From contig CAZMVQ010000018.1 in NCBI GenBank assembly GCA_964569865.1, positions 1 to 37,431 on the forward strand: a DNA stretch of 37,431 nt, given 5' to 3'. This DNA is from DROE01 sp964569865. GTDB lineage: Bacteria; Pseudomonadota; Alphaproteobacteria; Rhizobiales; Devosiaceae. Position 1 is the stretch's first letter; each line of letters starts with the position of its first letter. The notes below the pieces were generated by a model. It searched no databases, had not been told where the DNA came from, and saw only the letters and a program-made list of their open reading frames with translations. A program made the translations under genes and the position numbers. Positions 7,659 to 16,035 of the stretch are shown here, one piece after another.

Positions 7659-10600
7659 ATGCCCAAACGTGACGATATTAATTCCATCCTGATAATTGGC
7701 GCCGGTCCCATCATCATTGGCCAGGCCTGCGAATTTGATTATTCAGGAACTCAAGCCTGCAAAGCCTTGAAGGAAGACGGATATCGCATAATTCTGGTCA
7801 ACTCCAACCCGGCAACCATCATGACCGACCCGGACATGGCCGACGCCACCTATATGGAGCCGATCACCCCGGAAATTGTTGCAAAAATCATCGAAAAAGA
7901 GCGTAACGAACGCCCGGATGATAAACTGGTTTTGTTGCCCACAATGGGCGGGCAAACAGCGCTCAACTGCGCTCTTTCTCTGCAAAAAATGGGAGTGCTG
8001 GATAGGTTTGACGTGGAAATGATTGGTGCCGATGCCAAAGCTATCGACAAGGCTGAGGATCGGGAACTGTTTCGCACCGCCATGGATAAAATCGGCCTTA
8101 AAACCCCAAATTCAATGCTGGCCCATAATATGGCTGAGGCCCTTGAGGCTTTGGACGTAATAGGACTGCCAGCCATTATCCGCCCATCTTTCACCATGGG
8201 AGGCACCGGCGGAGGCATAGCTTACAATAAAGATGAATATATTGGCATCATCGAGGGCGGACTTGATGCTTCTCCAACCACCGAAGTTCTGGTCGAGGTT
8301 TCGATTGTCGGCTGGAAAGAATTTGAAATGGAAGTGGTGCGCGACAAAAACGATAATTGCATAATTGTCTGCGCCATTGAAAATATTGACCCCATGGGGG
8401 TTCACACAGGTGATTCCATAACCGTCGCCCCGGCACTGACATTAACGGACAAAGAATATCAGATCATGCGCAACGCCTCATTGGATGTTCTGCGTGAAAT
8501 CGGCATCGAAACCGGCGGCTCCAACGTGCAGTTTGCCGTAAATCCCAAAGATGGCAGCCTGATTGTCATTGAAATGAACCCGAGGGTTTCGCGCTCTTCT
8601 GCTTTAGCTTCCAAAGCCACCGGTTTTCCCATTGCCAAAGTGGCTGCCCGCCTTGCGGTTGGCTATACCCTTGACGAATTGGACAATGACATAACCCTTG
8701 GCGCTACCCCGGCCAGTTTTGAGCCATCCATTGATTATGTGGTCACCAAAATCCCACGCTTTGCCTTTGAGAAATTTCCCGGTGCGAGCAACCATTTGAC
8801 CACCGCCATGAAATCGGTTGGCGAGGCCATGGCCATTGGGCGCAACATGTGTGAAAGCCTGCAAAAAGCCTTGCGTTCCCTTGAAACCGGCCTGACCGGT
8901 TTTAATGAAATTGGCATTCCCGGCATTGATCAAAACACCTCTGAAGACGAAAAAAAGCACGCCATTCGCGCCGCTTTAAGCACCCCTACCCCAGACAGAT
9001 TGCTGCATGTGGGCGAGGCAATGCGCTTTGGCATGAGCAATGAGGCCATTTTTGATGCCTGCTTTATTGATCCTTGGTTTTTAGAGCAAATCCGCACCAT
9101 TATTGATATGGAAGCAAAGGTGAGAAAATTTGGCCTGCCCACCGATATTGAGAATTTCCGCCATTTGAAATCCTTGGGGTTCTCCGATGCCAGACTGGGC
9201 GAATTGCTGGATTTAAGCGAAGAGGAAGTGCGCAGCCGTCGCAAAAAACTTGGCCTGCGTCCGGTTTATAAACGCATTGATACCTGCGCTGCCGAATTTG
9301 CCGCCCCCACCGCCTATATGTATTCCACCTATGAAACCCCGTTTGCCGGCAAAGCTGCAGATGAAGCCAAACCCTCGGACCGCAAAAAAGTGGTGATTCT
9401 TGGCGGCGGTCCCAACCGCATCGGGCAGGGCATCGAGTTTGATTATTGCTGTTGTCACGCAGCATTTGCGCTCGGTGATGTGGATTATGAAACCATCATG
9501 ATCAATTGCAACCCTGAAACCGTCTCCACCGATTATGACACATCAGACCGTTTGTATTTTGAGCCATTGACCGCCGAAGACGTGATTGAAATCCTTGAAA
9601 CAGAAAAACAAGCCGGAACCCTGCACGGGGTTATTGTGCAATTTGGCGGCCAGACACCGCTTGGTCTTGCATCCGCCGTGCAAAGTGTTGGCGTGCCCAT
9701 TCTTGGCACCCAGCCCTCCTCAATTGATCTGGCCGAAGACCGGGATCTTTTTTCAAAACTTTTGAGAGAGCTTGGCCTGACCCAGCCAAAAAATTCAATC
9801 GCCCATTCTCTTGATGAGGCCAGAAATGTTGCAATAAAAATCGGCTTCCCGCTGGTAATTCGCCCCTCTTTCGTGCTTGGCGGTCGCGCCATGGCCATTA
9901 TTCACAATCAGGAAGCGTTTGAACGCTATATCGAAACCACATTGCATGAACTGGTTCCCCCAAGCATCAAGGGGCGCTTTCCCGGAGATGCGGTTCGCCA
10001 GATTAATGAACTTATCGGCAAAAACCCGCTGCTTTTTGATAGCTACCTTAGTGGCGCCATAGAAATTGATGTGGATTGCCTAAGCGATGGCAACGAAGTT
10101 TTTGTTTGCGGAATAATGGAGCATATCGAAGAGGCCGGCGTTCATTCTGGCGATAGTGCCTGCTCGCTTCCTCCGCGCTCCCTAAGCGAAGAAACCATCG
10201 CCGAGCTAAAAGATCAGACCGCCAAAATGGCATTGGCGCTGGGTGTTGTTGGCCTGATGAATGTGCAGTTCGCCCTTAAAGATGGGGTGCTTTATGTGCT
10301 CGAGGTCAATCCCAGAGCCAGCCGCACGGTGCCGTTTGTTGCCAAAGTCATTGGCGAACCCATCGCAAAAATTGCTGCCCGTCTGATGGCTGGAGAAAAA
10401 TTATCATCCTTTGGCCTCAAAGATAAAAAATTAGACCATATCGCTATCAAAGAGGCTGTATTTCCCTTTGCCCGCTTCCCCGGCGTTGATACGGTTTTAG
10501 GCCCCGAAATGAAATCCACCGGCGAGGTTATCGGGCTGGATACGGATTTTGCGGTGGCCTTTGCCAAATCCCAGCTTGGCAGCTCCATAAAAGTGCCAAA

Positions 10601-11000
10601 ATCAGGCACCGCCTTTGTTTCAGTACGCGATGACGATAAAACCCCGGCGCTGGCAAAAGCCATGCAACGATTGTCAAAAGCCGGATTTTCCATCATTGCC
10701 ACTTCCGGCACCATGCGCTTTTTGGTCGCCAATGATATTGAATGCAAAAAAATCAACAAGGTAATGGAGGGGCGCCCCCATATTGTTGACGCCATCAAAA
10801 ATGGCGAAGTGCAATTGCTGATCAATACCACCCACGGAAAAAAAGCCCTTTCGGACAGTTCGACAATTCGCCGTTCTGCCCTGTTGGAAAAAGTGCCCTA
10901 TTACACAACAATTCCCGGCGCTATCGCAGCAATTGATGGAATTATTGCCTATCAGAAGGGTATTTTATCTGTCAGGACGTTGCAGGACTATCTTGCTTAA
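7659..11000 (+). CDS. carB: Carbamoyl-phosphate synthase large subunit
   Basis: The synthetase subunit that turns bicarbonate, ammonia and two ATP into carbamoyl phosphate; it works as a complex with CarA in the cytoplasm. The 1113 residues show the duplicated architecture. The first half has LIIGAGPIIIGQACEFDYSG, RPSFTMGGTGGG, AIENIDPMGVHTGDS and IEMNPRVSRSSALASKATG. The second half has ILGGGPNRIGQGIEFDYCC, RPSFVLGGRAM, MEHIEEAGVHSGDS and LEVNPRASRTVPFVAKV. A C-terminal MGS-like regulatory domain (about 960-1090) includes GFSIIATSGTMRFL and LINTTHG. Length is within the alphaproteobacterial range. The ATG (MPKRDDINSILIIG) fits family starts although no clear ribosome binding site precedes it. 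Its last 29 bases overlap the convergent gene downstream. Confidence 0.98.
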   Translation: MPKRDDINSILIIGAGPIIIGQACEFDYSGTQACKALKEDGYRIILVNSNPATIMTDPDMADATYMEPITPEIVAKIIEKERNERPDDKLVLLPTMGGQTALNCALSLQKMGVLDRFDVEMIGADAKAIDKAEDRELFRTAMDKIGLKTPNSMLAHNMAEALEALDVIGLPAIIRPSFTMGGTGGGIAYNKDEYIGIIEGGLDASPTTEVLVEVSIVGWKEFEMEVVRDKNDNCIIVCAIENIDPMGVHTGDSITVAPALTLTDKEYQIMRNASLDVLREIGIETGGSNVQFAVNPKDGSLIVIEMNPRVSRSSALASKATGFPIAKVAARLAVGYTLDELDNDITLGATPASFEPSIDYVVTKIPRFAFEKFPGASNHLTTAMKSVGEAMAIGRNMCESLQKALRSLETGLTGFNEIGIPGIDQNTSEDEKKHAIRAALSTPTPDRLLHVGEAMRFGMSNEAIFDACFIDPWFLEQIRTIIDMEAKVRKFGLPTDIENFRHLKSLGFSDARLGELLDLSEEEVRSRRKKLGLRPVYKRIDTCAAEFAAPTAYMYSTYETPFAGKAADEAKPSDRKKVVILGGGPNRIGQGIEFDYCCCHAAFALGDVDYETIMINCNPETVSTDYDTSDRLYFEPLTAEDVIEILETEKQAGTLHGVIVQFGGQTPLGLASAVQSVGVPILGTQPSSIDLAEDRDLFSKLLRELGLTQPKNSIAHSLDEARNVAIKIGFPLVIRPSFVLGGRAMAIIHNQEAFERYIETTLHELVPPSIKGRFPGDAVRQINELIGKNPLLFDSYLSGAIEIDVDCLSDGNEVFVCGIMEHIEEAGVHSGDSACSLPPRSLSEETIAELKDQTAKMALALGVVGLMNVQFALKDGVLYVLEVNPRASRTVPFVAKVIGEPIAKIAARLMAGEKLSSFGLKDKKLDHIAIKEAVFPFARFPGVDTVLGPEMKSTGEVIGLDTDFAVAFAKSQLGSSIKVPKSGTAFVSVRDDDKTPALAKAMQRLSKAGFSIIATSGTMRFLVANDIECKKINKVMEGRPHIVDAIKNGEVQLLINTTHGKKALSDSSTIRRSALLEKVPYYTTIPGAIAAIDGIIAYQKGILSVRTLQDYLA

Positions 11001-11919
11001 TTTCCCCACGGCGCACTTTGAATTTACCTGAAATATCACCCTCAACGCTCAAGGATTTCAAGCGCTTGATACTGATGTCAGAAAGTTCTGAACCCGATGC
11101 CAATAACAATCGTTTCTTTTTGTCCACAATATCCTTGAGCAAAATATCCCCCGGATGCAAAAGGGTTGGCGGCAAAGAAAGCGATTGGATTTTTTCAGTT
11201 TCAGAACTTTCCGCCTCCAGCAGCTCCATATAGACAATTTTGAGCATTTCCAGATCATATTCGTTTTTGCGCGAAGCCATGGCAACAAATCCGTCAGCGC
11301 GGGTATTTCCCTCCCCCGTTGAGGCATCAACAAGGTCAATGAGGATTTTTAGCAATCGGGCATTTTGAGGCAATTTCATTCCCCCCAGCCCGTCGGCCGG
11401 ATATCCCGATCCATCAAACCCTTTGCGGCAATATAAAATTGCCTGCGCCACCCCATGCATATGCCCGATATTGTCCACCAGCTTGAACGCCATAACCATG
11501 CTTTCATCAATCTGGCGTTTTTCTTGCGCGCTAAGCACCTCATTCAGCGCATATTTAAGCGCCAGCTCGTCGGGCAGTCCCAACATGCCAAGGGGATAAA
11601 GCGTCGCCGCCAAATCCAGCTCCCATGGTTTTTCCAGCTTGATTTTTGTTGCCACCCGACGCGCCCAGCGATGCACTTTGCCAGCTTTTTGAAAAACCTC
11701 CGGCCGGGCCAGTGCCAACACGTCAGTGAGCATTTTCACTCCACCAGCGCGAATTTTTTCCAATTCCAGAACTGATTTTTTCAAGTCCTGATTTTTTTTC
11801 TCCAGCAGCTTTTCCAACTCGGCTTTAGCGCTGGTTTCTCGCTCCAGACGCATTCCCAAACTTTGAACATCCATATCAAAGGCTGGCGCATGATCTTGAG
11901 AAATAGGGTTTGTTGACAT
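10972..11919 (-). CDS. Degenerate HD-GYP domain protein
   Basis: A 315-residue cytoplasmic protein. Residues 20-60 form a probable coiled coil (ERETSAKAELEKLLEKKNQDLKK). From about residue 60 it follows the HD-GYP fold: VHRWARRVATKI, then ATLYPLGMLGLPDEL (about 105-119) where active enzymes have LLHDIGKIGIP, and later LYCRKGFDGSGYPADGLGG (162-180), which keeps the DGxGYP loop but has lost the HHE before it. The metal-binding HD pair is replaced by Tyr-Pro. It is therefore unlikely to hydrolyse cyclic di-GMP and may instead be a sensor or scaffold. The start at 11919 has AGGCGGA nine bases upstream; an open frame extends to 11961 without support. Convergent with carB, overlapping by 29 bases. 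Confidence 0.8.
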   Translation of the reverse strand: MSTNPISQDHAPAFDMDVQSLGMRLERETSAKAELEKLLEKKNQDLKKSVLELEKIRAGGVKMLTDVLALARPEVFQKAGKVHRWARRVATKIKLEKPWELDLAATLYPLGMLGLPDELALKYALNEVLSAQEKRQIDESMVMAFKLVDNIGHMHGVAQAILYCRKGFDGSGYPADGLGGMKLPQNARLLKILIDLVDASTGEGNTRADGFVAMASRKNEYDLEMLKIVYMELLEAESSETEKIQSLSLPPTLLHPGDILLKDIVDKKKRLLLASGSELSDISIKRLKSLSVEGDISGKFKVRRGEIKQDSPATS

Positions 11920-12379
11920 GATATAATTCCGCCTGAAAGTTTTATTGAAAAACACCGGCAATTGATAAAAGCTCGCGCCCGGCCGCCATATTTTTTACTT
12001 CCTCTAAAATTAATGCGTGGCTTTTAAAAAATCTGCCACTTGTTAATTACGCAAAACACCGTATATAACCTGTTGTAGCTAGCTTGTATTAGCCTTTATA
12101 AAACAATGGCTTAATAGAAAACTCCACAAAAAAGCCAACCCTGAATCTTCTTGGGCATGAGGTATTTCACGCCCAAAATCCGCCATCACCTAATTTTGAG
12201 ATCATGTATTGAAGATTTTGTCATACCGCGCTAAAAGGACGCATTGAATATTGCGGTTTACTGATGACGCTATGCGAAGCTTATCGCGTCTGCTTGCATC
12301 ACTATCCAATAATTCGATGTAACACAGACCGCCCCATGAGGGGCAGATAATCGCAGTTTTAGCGAAAGGCACTACGAAT
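11920..12379. other. Gene-free stretch holding the cspA leader
   Basis: A 460-bp stretch between the divergent HD-GYP-like gene and cspA. No open frame with a recognisable product is present. The part nearest cspA probably contains its promoter and a long 5' untranslated leader, as is usual for cold-shock genes, but I cannot place the start of transcription. GAAAGG at about 12364-12369 is a reasonable ribosome binding site for cspA. Confidence 0.45.
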
Positions 12380-12592
12380 ATGGCAACCGGCACCGTTAAA
12401 TGGTTCAACGGCCAAAAAGGCTTTGGCTTCATCCAACCTGATGAAGGTGGAGCAGACGTTTTTGTCCACATCTCCGCAGTTCAACGCAGTGGAATGACAG
12501 GCTTGGACGAAGGTCAAAAAATCAACTACGAAGTTGTACAAGATAGTCGCACAGGCAAATCCGCAGCGGATAACCTGACCGACGCTTCTTAA
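12380..12592 (+). CDS. cspA: CspA-family cold-shock protein
   Basis: A 70-residue single cold-shock domain. It binds single-stranded RNA and DNA and melts RNA secondary structure. RNP1 is KGFGFI (residues 13-18) and RNP2 is VFVHIS (residues 27-32); the opening MATGTVKWFNGQKGFGFIQ is canonical. Length matches the family. It is preceded by a long gene-free leader, in which cold-shock genes often hold temperature-responsive RNA structure, and followed by a strong terminator, so it is probably monocistronic. Several paralogues are usual in alphaproteobacteria, so cold induction of this copy is not assured. Confidence 0.96.
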   Translation: MATGTVKWFNGQKGFGFIQPDEGGADVFVHISAVQRSGMTGLDEGQKINYEVVQDSRTGKSAADNLTDAS

Positions 12593-12643
12593 ATATTGGT
12601 TTTTCTGGCTCTTAACTGAGCTAATAAAAAACTACACCAGATT

Positions 12644-12670
12644 GGCGCCGAGGTTTCCCCGGCGCCTTTT
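12644..12670 (+). terminator. Terminator after cspA
   Basis: Inverted repeat GGCGCC ... GGCGCC (12644-12649 and 12661-12666, extendable by GC pairs inwards) followed by TTTT and, four bases on, a longer T run. It lies about 50 bases after the cspA stop. Confidence 0.88.
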
Positions 12671-12781
12671 GCTTTTTTTGTGCATAAATTCAAGTTAAGC
12701 ATCATATCGCCCGTTTCACGGCGCATAAAATTTTATAGATATCGAGCAAAATAAAGATAAATTTCGACAAAGATCAGTATT

Positions 12782-13255
12782 ATGGAAAAAATCCCCCTGA
12801 CCCCGGCAGGTCACCTAGTCTTAAAAAAAGAGCGCGAACGGCGCACATCTAAAGATCGCCCAACGATTATTGCCGCGATTGCAGAAGCACGCGCCCATGG
12901 AGATCTTTCTGAGAACGCCGAATATCACGCGGCAAAAGAGCAGCAAAGCCTCAATGAGGGGCGCATTAAAGAGCTTGAAGCAATTCTTGCGCTGGCCCAG
13001 ATCATTGATGTCAGCAAAATTTCCGGCGACACAGTGAAATTTGGCGCAACAATATCCCTTGTCGATGAAGACAGTGAAGAAGAAAACACCTATCAAATAG
13101 TTGGTGACCCGGAAGCTGATGCCTCCGAGGGAAAAATTTCGATTTCTTCTCCCATTTCCCGAGCTATGATTGGCAAGGAGGCTGGTGATAGTTTTGAGGT
13201 TTTTGCTCCCGGCGGTTCAAAATCCTATGAAATCCTTTCAGTGGAATTCAAATAG
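12782..13255 (+). CDS. greA: Transcription elongation factor GreA
   Basis: GreA enters the secondary channel of RNA polymerase and stimulates transcript cleavage to rescue backtracked complexes. The 157 residues match the family. The N-terminal coiled coil (about 1-75) includes LTPAGHLVLKKERERR and the tip motif HGDLSENAEYHAAKEQQ with the acidic D-E pair needed for cleavage. The C-terminal FKBP-like domain includes TYQIVGDPEADASEGKISISSPISRAMIGKEAGD. The gene sits between cspA and trxB, an order common in Hyphomicrobiales, where an lrp gene often follows greA; none is present here. The ribosome binding site is weak. Confidence 0.97.
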   Translation: MEKIPLTPAGHLVLKKERERRTSKDRPTIIAAIAEARAHGDLSENAEYHAAKEQQSLNEGRIKELEAILALAQIIDVSKISGDTVKFGATISLVDEDSEEENTYQIVGDPEADASEGKISISSPISRAMIGKEAGDSFEVFAPGGSKSYEILSVEFK

Positions 13256-13431
13256 GCTACAGCCAGACTTTTTTCATAATTATAAGCAAAAAACCTGTCA
13301 ACTTCGCTAAGCCATTGCTCAAGGTGCCTTGAAATTTTGCCCGCGAAGTCCTTTATTCAAAGACAGAATTGACTGCCTCAAAGACCAACTGGTCTATTGC
13401 GGATGTCTAGGTCTTGAATCAAGGACAAATC

Positions 13432-14373
13432 ATGCACGCCAAAACCATCATCATCGGCTCCGGCCCTGCCGGTTATACCGCCGGCATTTATGCCTCACGC
13501 GCCTTGCTTGAACCATTATTGTTTCAAGGCATGCAGCCGGGTGGCCAACTGACCATTACCGCAGATGTGGAAAATTATCCCGGTTATGCTGACCCTGTTG
13601 AGGGGCCGTTTCTAATGGAGCAGATGCAGGCTCAGGCAGAAAATGTTGGCACCAAAATCATCAATGATCTTATCGTTGATGTGGATTTTTCATCCCGCCC
13701 TTTTAAGCTTACGGCAGACAGCGGTGATCTTTATACCGCCGATACGGTAATTATTGCCACCGGCGCTCAAGCTAAATGGTTGGGATTGCCCTCAGAAGAA
13801 AAATTCAAGGGTTTTGGAGTATCGGCCTGCGCCACTTGCGATGGCTTTTTTTATAAAGAAAAACCGGTTCTGGTGGTTGGCGGTGGTAACACCGCCGTTG
13901 AGGAAGCCCTGTTTTTAACCAGATTTGCCTCAAAGGTGACTATTGTTCACCGGCGAGATGAATTTCGGGCTGAAAAAATTCTCCAGCAGCGATTGATGAA
14001 AAATCCCAAGGTTGAAATAATCTGGGACACAGAACTTGCCGAAGTATTGGGCGGTGGCATGCCTCCCGGTGTAACCGGAGCAAAATTGAAAAACATAAAA
14101 ACCGGAGAAATCAGCGAAATTACCGTCGATGGGGTTTTCATTGCCATCGGACACGCTCCCTCCACAAAATTGTTCAAAGATAAGCTGGAAATGAAACCGG
14201 GCGGATATCTGGTTACCGCGCCCGACAGCACAGCAACCAAAATCAAAGGTGTTTTTGCCGCTGGTGATGTTACAGACGATATATTTCGCCAAGCGGTAAC
14301 AGCGGCAGGAATGGGCTGTATGGCAGCGATCGAAGCTGAGAGATATTTAACCGAATTGGAAGATGAGGGTTAG
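13432..14373 (+). CDS. trxB: Thioredoxin reductase
   Basis: The NADPH-dependent flavoenzyme that keeps thioredoxin reduced in the cytoplasm. It has 313 residues, the normal length. The FAD site is TIIIGSGPAGYTAGIYASRA. The redox-active disulfide is C133 and C136 in ACATCDGFFY. The NADPH site is VLVVGGGNTAVEEALFL with HRRDEFRAEKI. The C-terminal FAD contact is GVFAAGDVTDDIFRQAVTAAGMG. The start at 13432 has AAGGAC about five bases upstream, so the six extra residues of the longer frame (from 13414) are unlikely. The LysR gene begins nine bases after the stop, so the two are probably co-transcribed, as in other Hyphomicrobiales. Confidence 0.97.
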   Translation: MHAKTIIIGSGPAGYTAGIYASRALLEPLLFQGMQPGGQLTITADVENYPGYADPVEGPFLMEQMQAQAENVGTKIINDLIVDVDFSSRPFKLTADSGDLYTADTVIIATGAQAKWLGLPSEEKFKGFGVSACATCDGFFYKEKPVLVVGGGNTAVEEALFLTRFASKVTIVHRRDEFRAEKILQQRLMKNPKVEIIWDTELAEVLGGGMPPGVTGAKLKNIKTGEISEITVDGVFIAIGHAPSTKLFKDKLEMKPGGYLVTAPDSTATKIKGVFAAGDVTDDIFRQAVTAAGMGCMAAIEAERYLTELEDEG

Positions 14374-14382
14374 GGCCTGCAC

Positions 14383-15282
14383 ATGGCATTAAGGGACTGG
14401 GACAAATTACGCATATTTCATGCGGCGGCAGAAGCGGGAAGTTTTACCCATGCTGCCGAGCGTTTGAATATGAGTCAATCAGCGGTCTCGCGCCAAATAT
14501 CAGCTCTTGAGGCATCTCTTGGGGTAAAGCTCTTTATTCGCCATGCCCGCGGCCTGGTGCTTACCGAAGTTGGCGAGCAATTATTCTCCACCTCCCATCA
14601 TATGTGGGAAGAATTGCAATCGGTGGAAAGTAAAATCACTGAAAGCCATGATGTTCCCGCCGGACCATTGGTGGTAACAACAACGGTTGGTTTTGGCTCA
14701 ACCTGGCTGGCACCGCGTCTGCACGAATTTGTAAATCTCTACCCAACGGTGCAACTTGAAATCAGATTGAATGATACTGATTTAGACCTTGCCATGCGCC
14801 AGGCTGATGTGGCCATTCGCCTGCATCAGCCGAGCCAGACTGAAATGATCCAGCGCAAGCTTTTTACCGTGCATTTTCACATTTATGCATCCAAAGTCTA
14901 TCTGGAAAAAAACGGCACCCCAAAAAGCACTTCAGACCTTGACGAGCATTGCATTGTGACCTTCGGCTCCCCGGTTCCCTCTCACCTTACAGATATAAAT
15001 TATCTGGAAAAACTGGGCCGCAGCGATAAGGGATTGCGCCGGGCCAATCTTCGGGTCAATGCAATTTCCGGCATGACAGAAGCGGTTCAGGCCGGAGTTG
15101 GCATCGCCATGCTTCCCGATTATGCCACCGAAAACGCAACTGATCTGGTGCCCATTCTCACAGATCTGCAACTGCCCGAATTTGAAACATATTTTGTCTA
15201 TCCACCCGCACTGAAAAATTCCAAACGGGTTGGTGTGTTCAGGGATTTCCTCGTCGCCAGCGCCCGCAAGTGGAAGTTTTAA
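14383..15282 (+). CDS. lsrB: LysR regulator of the LsrB/VtlR type
   Basis: A 299-residue LysR-type regulator. The N-terminal winged helix-turn-helix (DWDKLRIFHAAAEAGSFTHAA, MSQSAVSRQISALEASLGVKLF) and C-terminal effector domain (from about residue 93) are typical. The opening DWDKLRIFHAAAEAGSFTHAA, the RKLFTVHFHIYAS segment, GVGIAMLPDY and the VFRDFLVA end match what I recall of LsrB of Sinorhizobium and VtlR of Brucella and Agrobacterium. Those genes also lie beside trxB and, in several genomes, next to the abcR small RNAs that VtlR activates. Here two AbcR-like RNAs with LysR-type boxes lie directly downstream. Only one cysteine (C190) is present, so disulfide-based sensing as described for Sinorhizobium LsrB is doubtful. 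Confidence 0.9.
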   Translation: MALRDWDKLRIFHAAAEAGSFTHAAERLNMSQSAVSRQISALEASLGVKLFIRHARGLVLTEVGEQLFSTSHHMWEELQSVESKITESHDVPAGPLVVTTTVGFGSTWLAPRLHEFVNLYPTVQLEIRLNDTDLDLAMRQADVAIRLHQPSQTEMIQRKLFTVHFHIYASKVYLEKNGTPKSTSDLDEHCIVTFGSPVPSHLTDINYLEKLGRSDKGLRRANLRVNAISGMTEAVQAGVGIAMLPDYATENATDLVPILTDLQLPEFETYFVYPPALKNSKRVGVFRDFLVASARKWKF

Positions 15283-15293
15283 CCCACACCCTT

Positions 15294-15316
15294 AGCTATG
15301 CACTCAACGCATAGCT
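15294..15316. promoter_or_regulatory. LysR-type box 1, upstream of AbcR-like RNA 1
   Basis: Perfect inverted repeat AGCTATGC-N7-GCATAGCT, with spacer ACTCAAC. It contains a T-N11-A core (T15299, A15311), the LysR signature. Its centre is about 65 bases before the inferred start of the first small RNA, the usual activation distance. The likely binder is the LsrB/VtlR protein encoded immediately upstream. Confidence 0.8.
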
Positions 15317-15369
15317 GGTATGCAAAATTACTTCATTGAATACCCGATATTTGTACCCATATCTTAACG

Positions 15370-15482
15370 TAACACACGGGCGCTCCCCCCCTCCTCGCGC
15401 CTTTGTGGGACCTGCAGAATGTTTGGAAACAACATAACTGCACTATGGCTTCGACTGTTCAATCGGTCGAAGCCTTTTTTTT
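15370..15482 (+). ncRNA. AbcR-like small RNA 1 (alpha-r15 type)
   Basis: About 113 nt; the 5' end is inferred from the box position and the terminator. The first hairpin pairs GGGCGC (15378-15383) with GCGCCT (15397-15402) and exposes a C-rich loop with CCCUCCUC, an anti-Shine-Dalgarno sequence as in the AbcR/alpha-r15 family. It ends in a strong terminator with eight T. No open frame is present. AbcR RNAs are Hfq-dependent and repress ABC-transporter mRNAs by covering ribosome binding sites; that they are often encoded in tandem beside lsrB/vtlR is from the literature. The identity here is inferred from position, structure and motif. Confidence 0.75.
15447..15482 (+). terminator. Terminator of AbcR-like RNA 1
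   Basis: Stem GGCTTCGAC and GTCGAAGCC around a 10-base loop, followed by eight T. Confidence 0.95.
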
Positions 15483-15521
15483 GGGTTATGTCTTTTTGAA
15501 ACCTGATCGAGCAGTGCCAAA

Positions 15522-15540
15522 CCATGCACTCAGCGCATGG
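15522..15540. promoter_or_regulatory. LysR-type box 2, upstream of AbcR-like RNA 2
   Basis: Inverted repeat CCATGC-N7-GCATGG with spacer ACTCAGC, nearly identical in core and spacing to box 1, again with a T-N11-A core (T15525, A15537). It lies between the terminator of RNA 1 and the inferred start of RNA 2, which implies that each RNA has its own LysR-activated promoter. Confidence 0.8.
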
Positions 15541-15586
15541 CTGCTATTCCGCAAAAATGTTTGTATATAAGCAAATTATAAACCAT

Positions 15587-15758
15587 AAAGGCCTTGTTGG
15601 ACATCAGCTTAAGCCCTCCCTCCTCCTATAGCTTGACTGGTGACAACACATAGCGAGCAGGTTGTATCTCCTCCCTCAACCTGAGCGCTGAAAAACTGAG
15701 ATTTGGGTTTACCCTTATGTCTTTGGCTCCGCTCTTTATAGAGTGGAGCCTTTTTTTT
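15587..15758 (+). ncRNA. AbcR-like small RNA 2 (alpha-r15 type)
   Basis: About 170 nt; the 5' end is placed downstream of an AT-rich -10-like ATTATA near 15575. It has two anti-Shine-Dalgarno stretches: CCCTCCCTCCTCC near 15614-15626, and CTCCTCCC in the 12-base loop of a perfect hairpin whose arms are CAGGTTG (15658-15664) and CAACCTG (15677-15683). It ends in a strong terminator with eight T. The hairpin-displayed CUCCUCCC loop is the hallmark of the alpha-r15 family. It is longer than most AbcR RNAs (about 110-130 nt), so the real 5' end may be further downstream or the RNA may be extended. Confidence 0.75.
15725..15758 (+). terminator. Terminator of AbcR-like RNA 2
   Basis: A ten-pair stem, GGCTCCGCTC with GAGTGGAGCC (one G-U pair), loop TTTATA, then eight T. 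Confidence 0.95.
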
Positions 15759-15766
15759 GGGCCTAG

Positions 15767-15976
15767 AGCGCTGCCAAGAAAAGTGCTCTTGCGGTTTCAG
15801 CCCACCGGCGTGAGGCACAAANNNNNNNNNNNNNNNNNNNNNNNNNNNNNNNNNNNNNNNNNNNNNNNNNNNNNNNNNNNNNNNNNNNNNNNNNNNNNNN
15901 NNNNNNNNNNNNNNNNNNNNNAGCGCTGCCAAGAAAAGTGCTCTTGCGGTTTCAGCCCACCGGCGTGAGGCACAAA
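15767..15976. repeat. Identical 55-base flanks around a 100-N gap
   Basis: The 55 bases before the gap (15767-15821) and after it (15922-15976) are identical and begin AGCGCTGCCAAGAAAAGTGC. Exactly 55 bases of identity points to a k-mer overlap between contigs; the true sequence may hold the segment once or in several copies. The word AGCGCTGCCAAGAAAA recurs at 16036 and, slightly changed, at 36793, so it belongs to a dispersed repeat, which would explain the assembly break. No gene is seen between 15759 and 16263. Confidence 0.8.
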
Positions 15977-16035
15977 AAAATCAGCAACGAAGTTGCTGCT
16001 TCGGCAGCGCGACCACTAAAAAATGGCGTAGCCAC

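Noticed and set aside
7743..10831. Several long open frames antisense to carB
   Set aside because: They mirror the codon pattern of carB and have no domain, start site or independent support.
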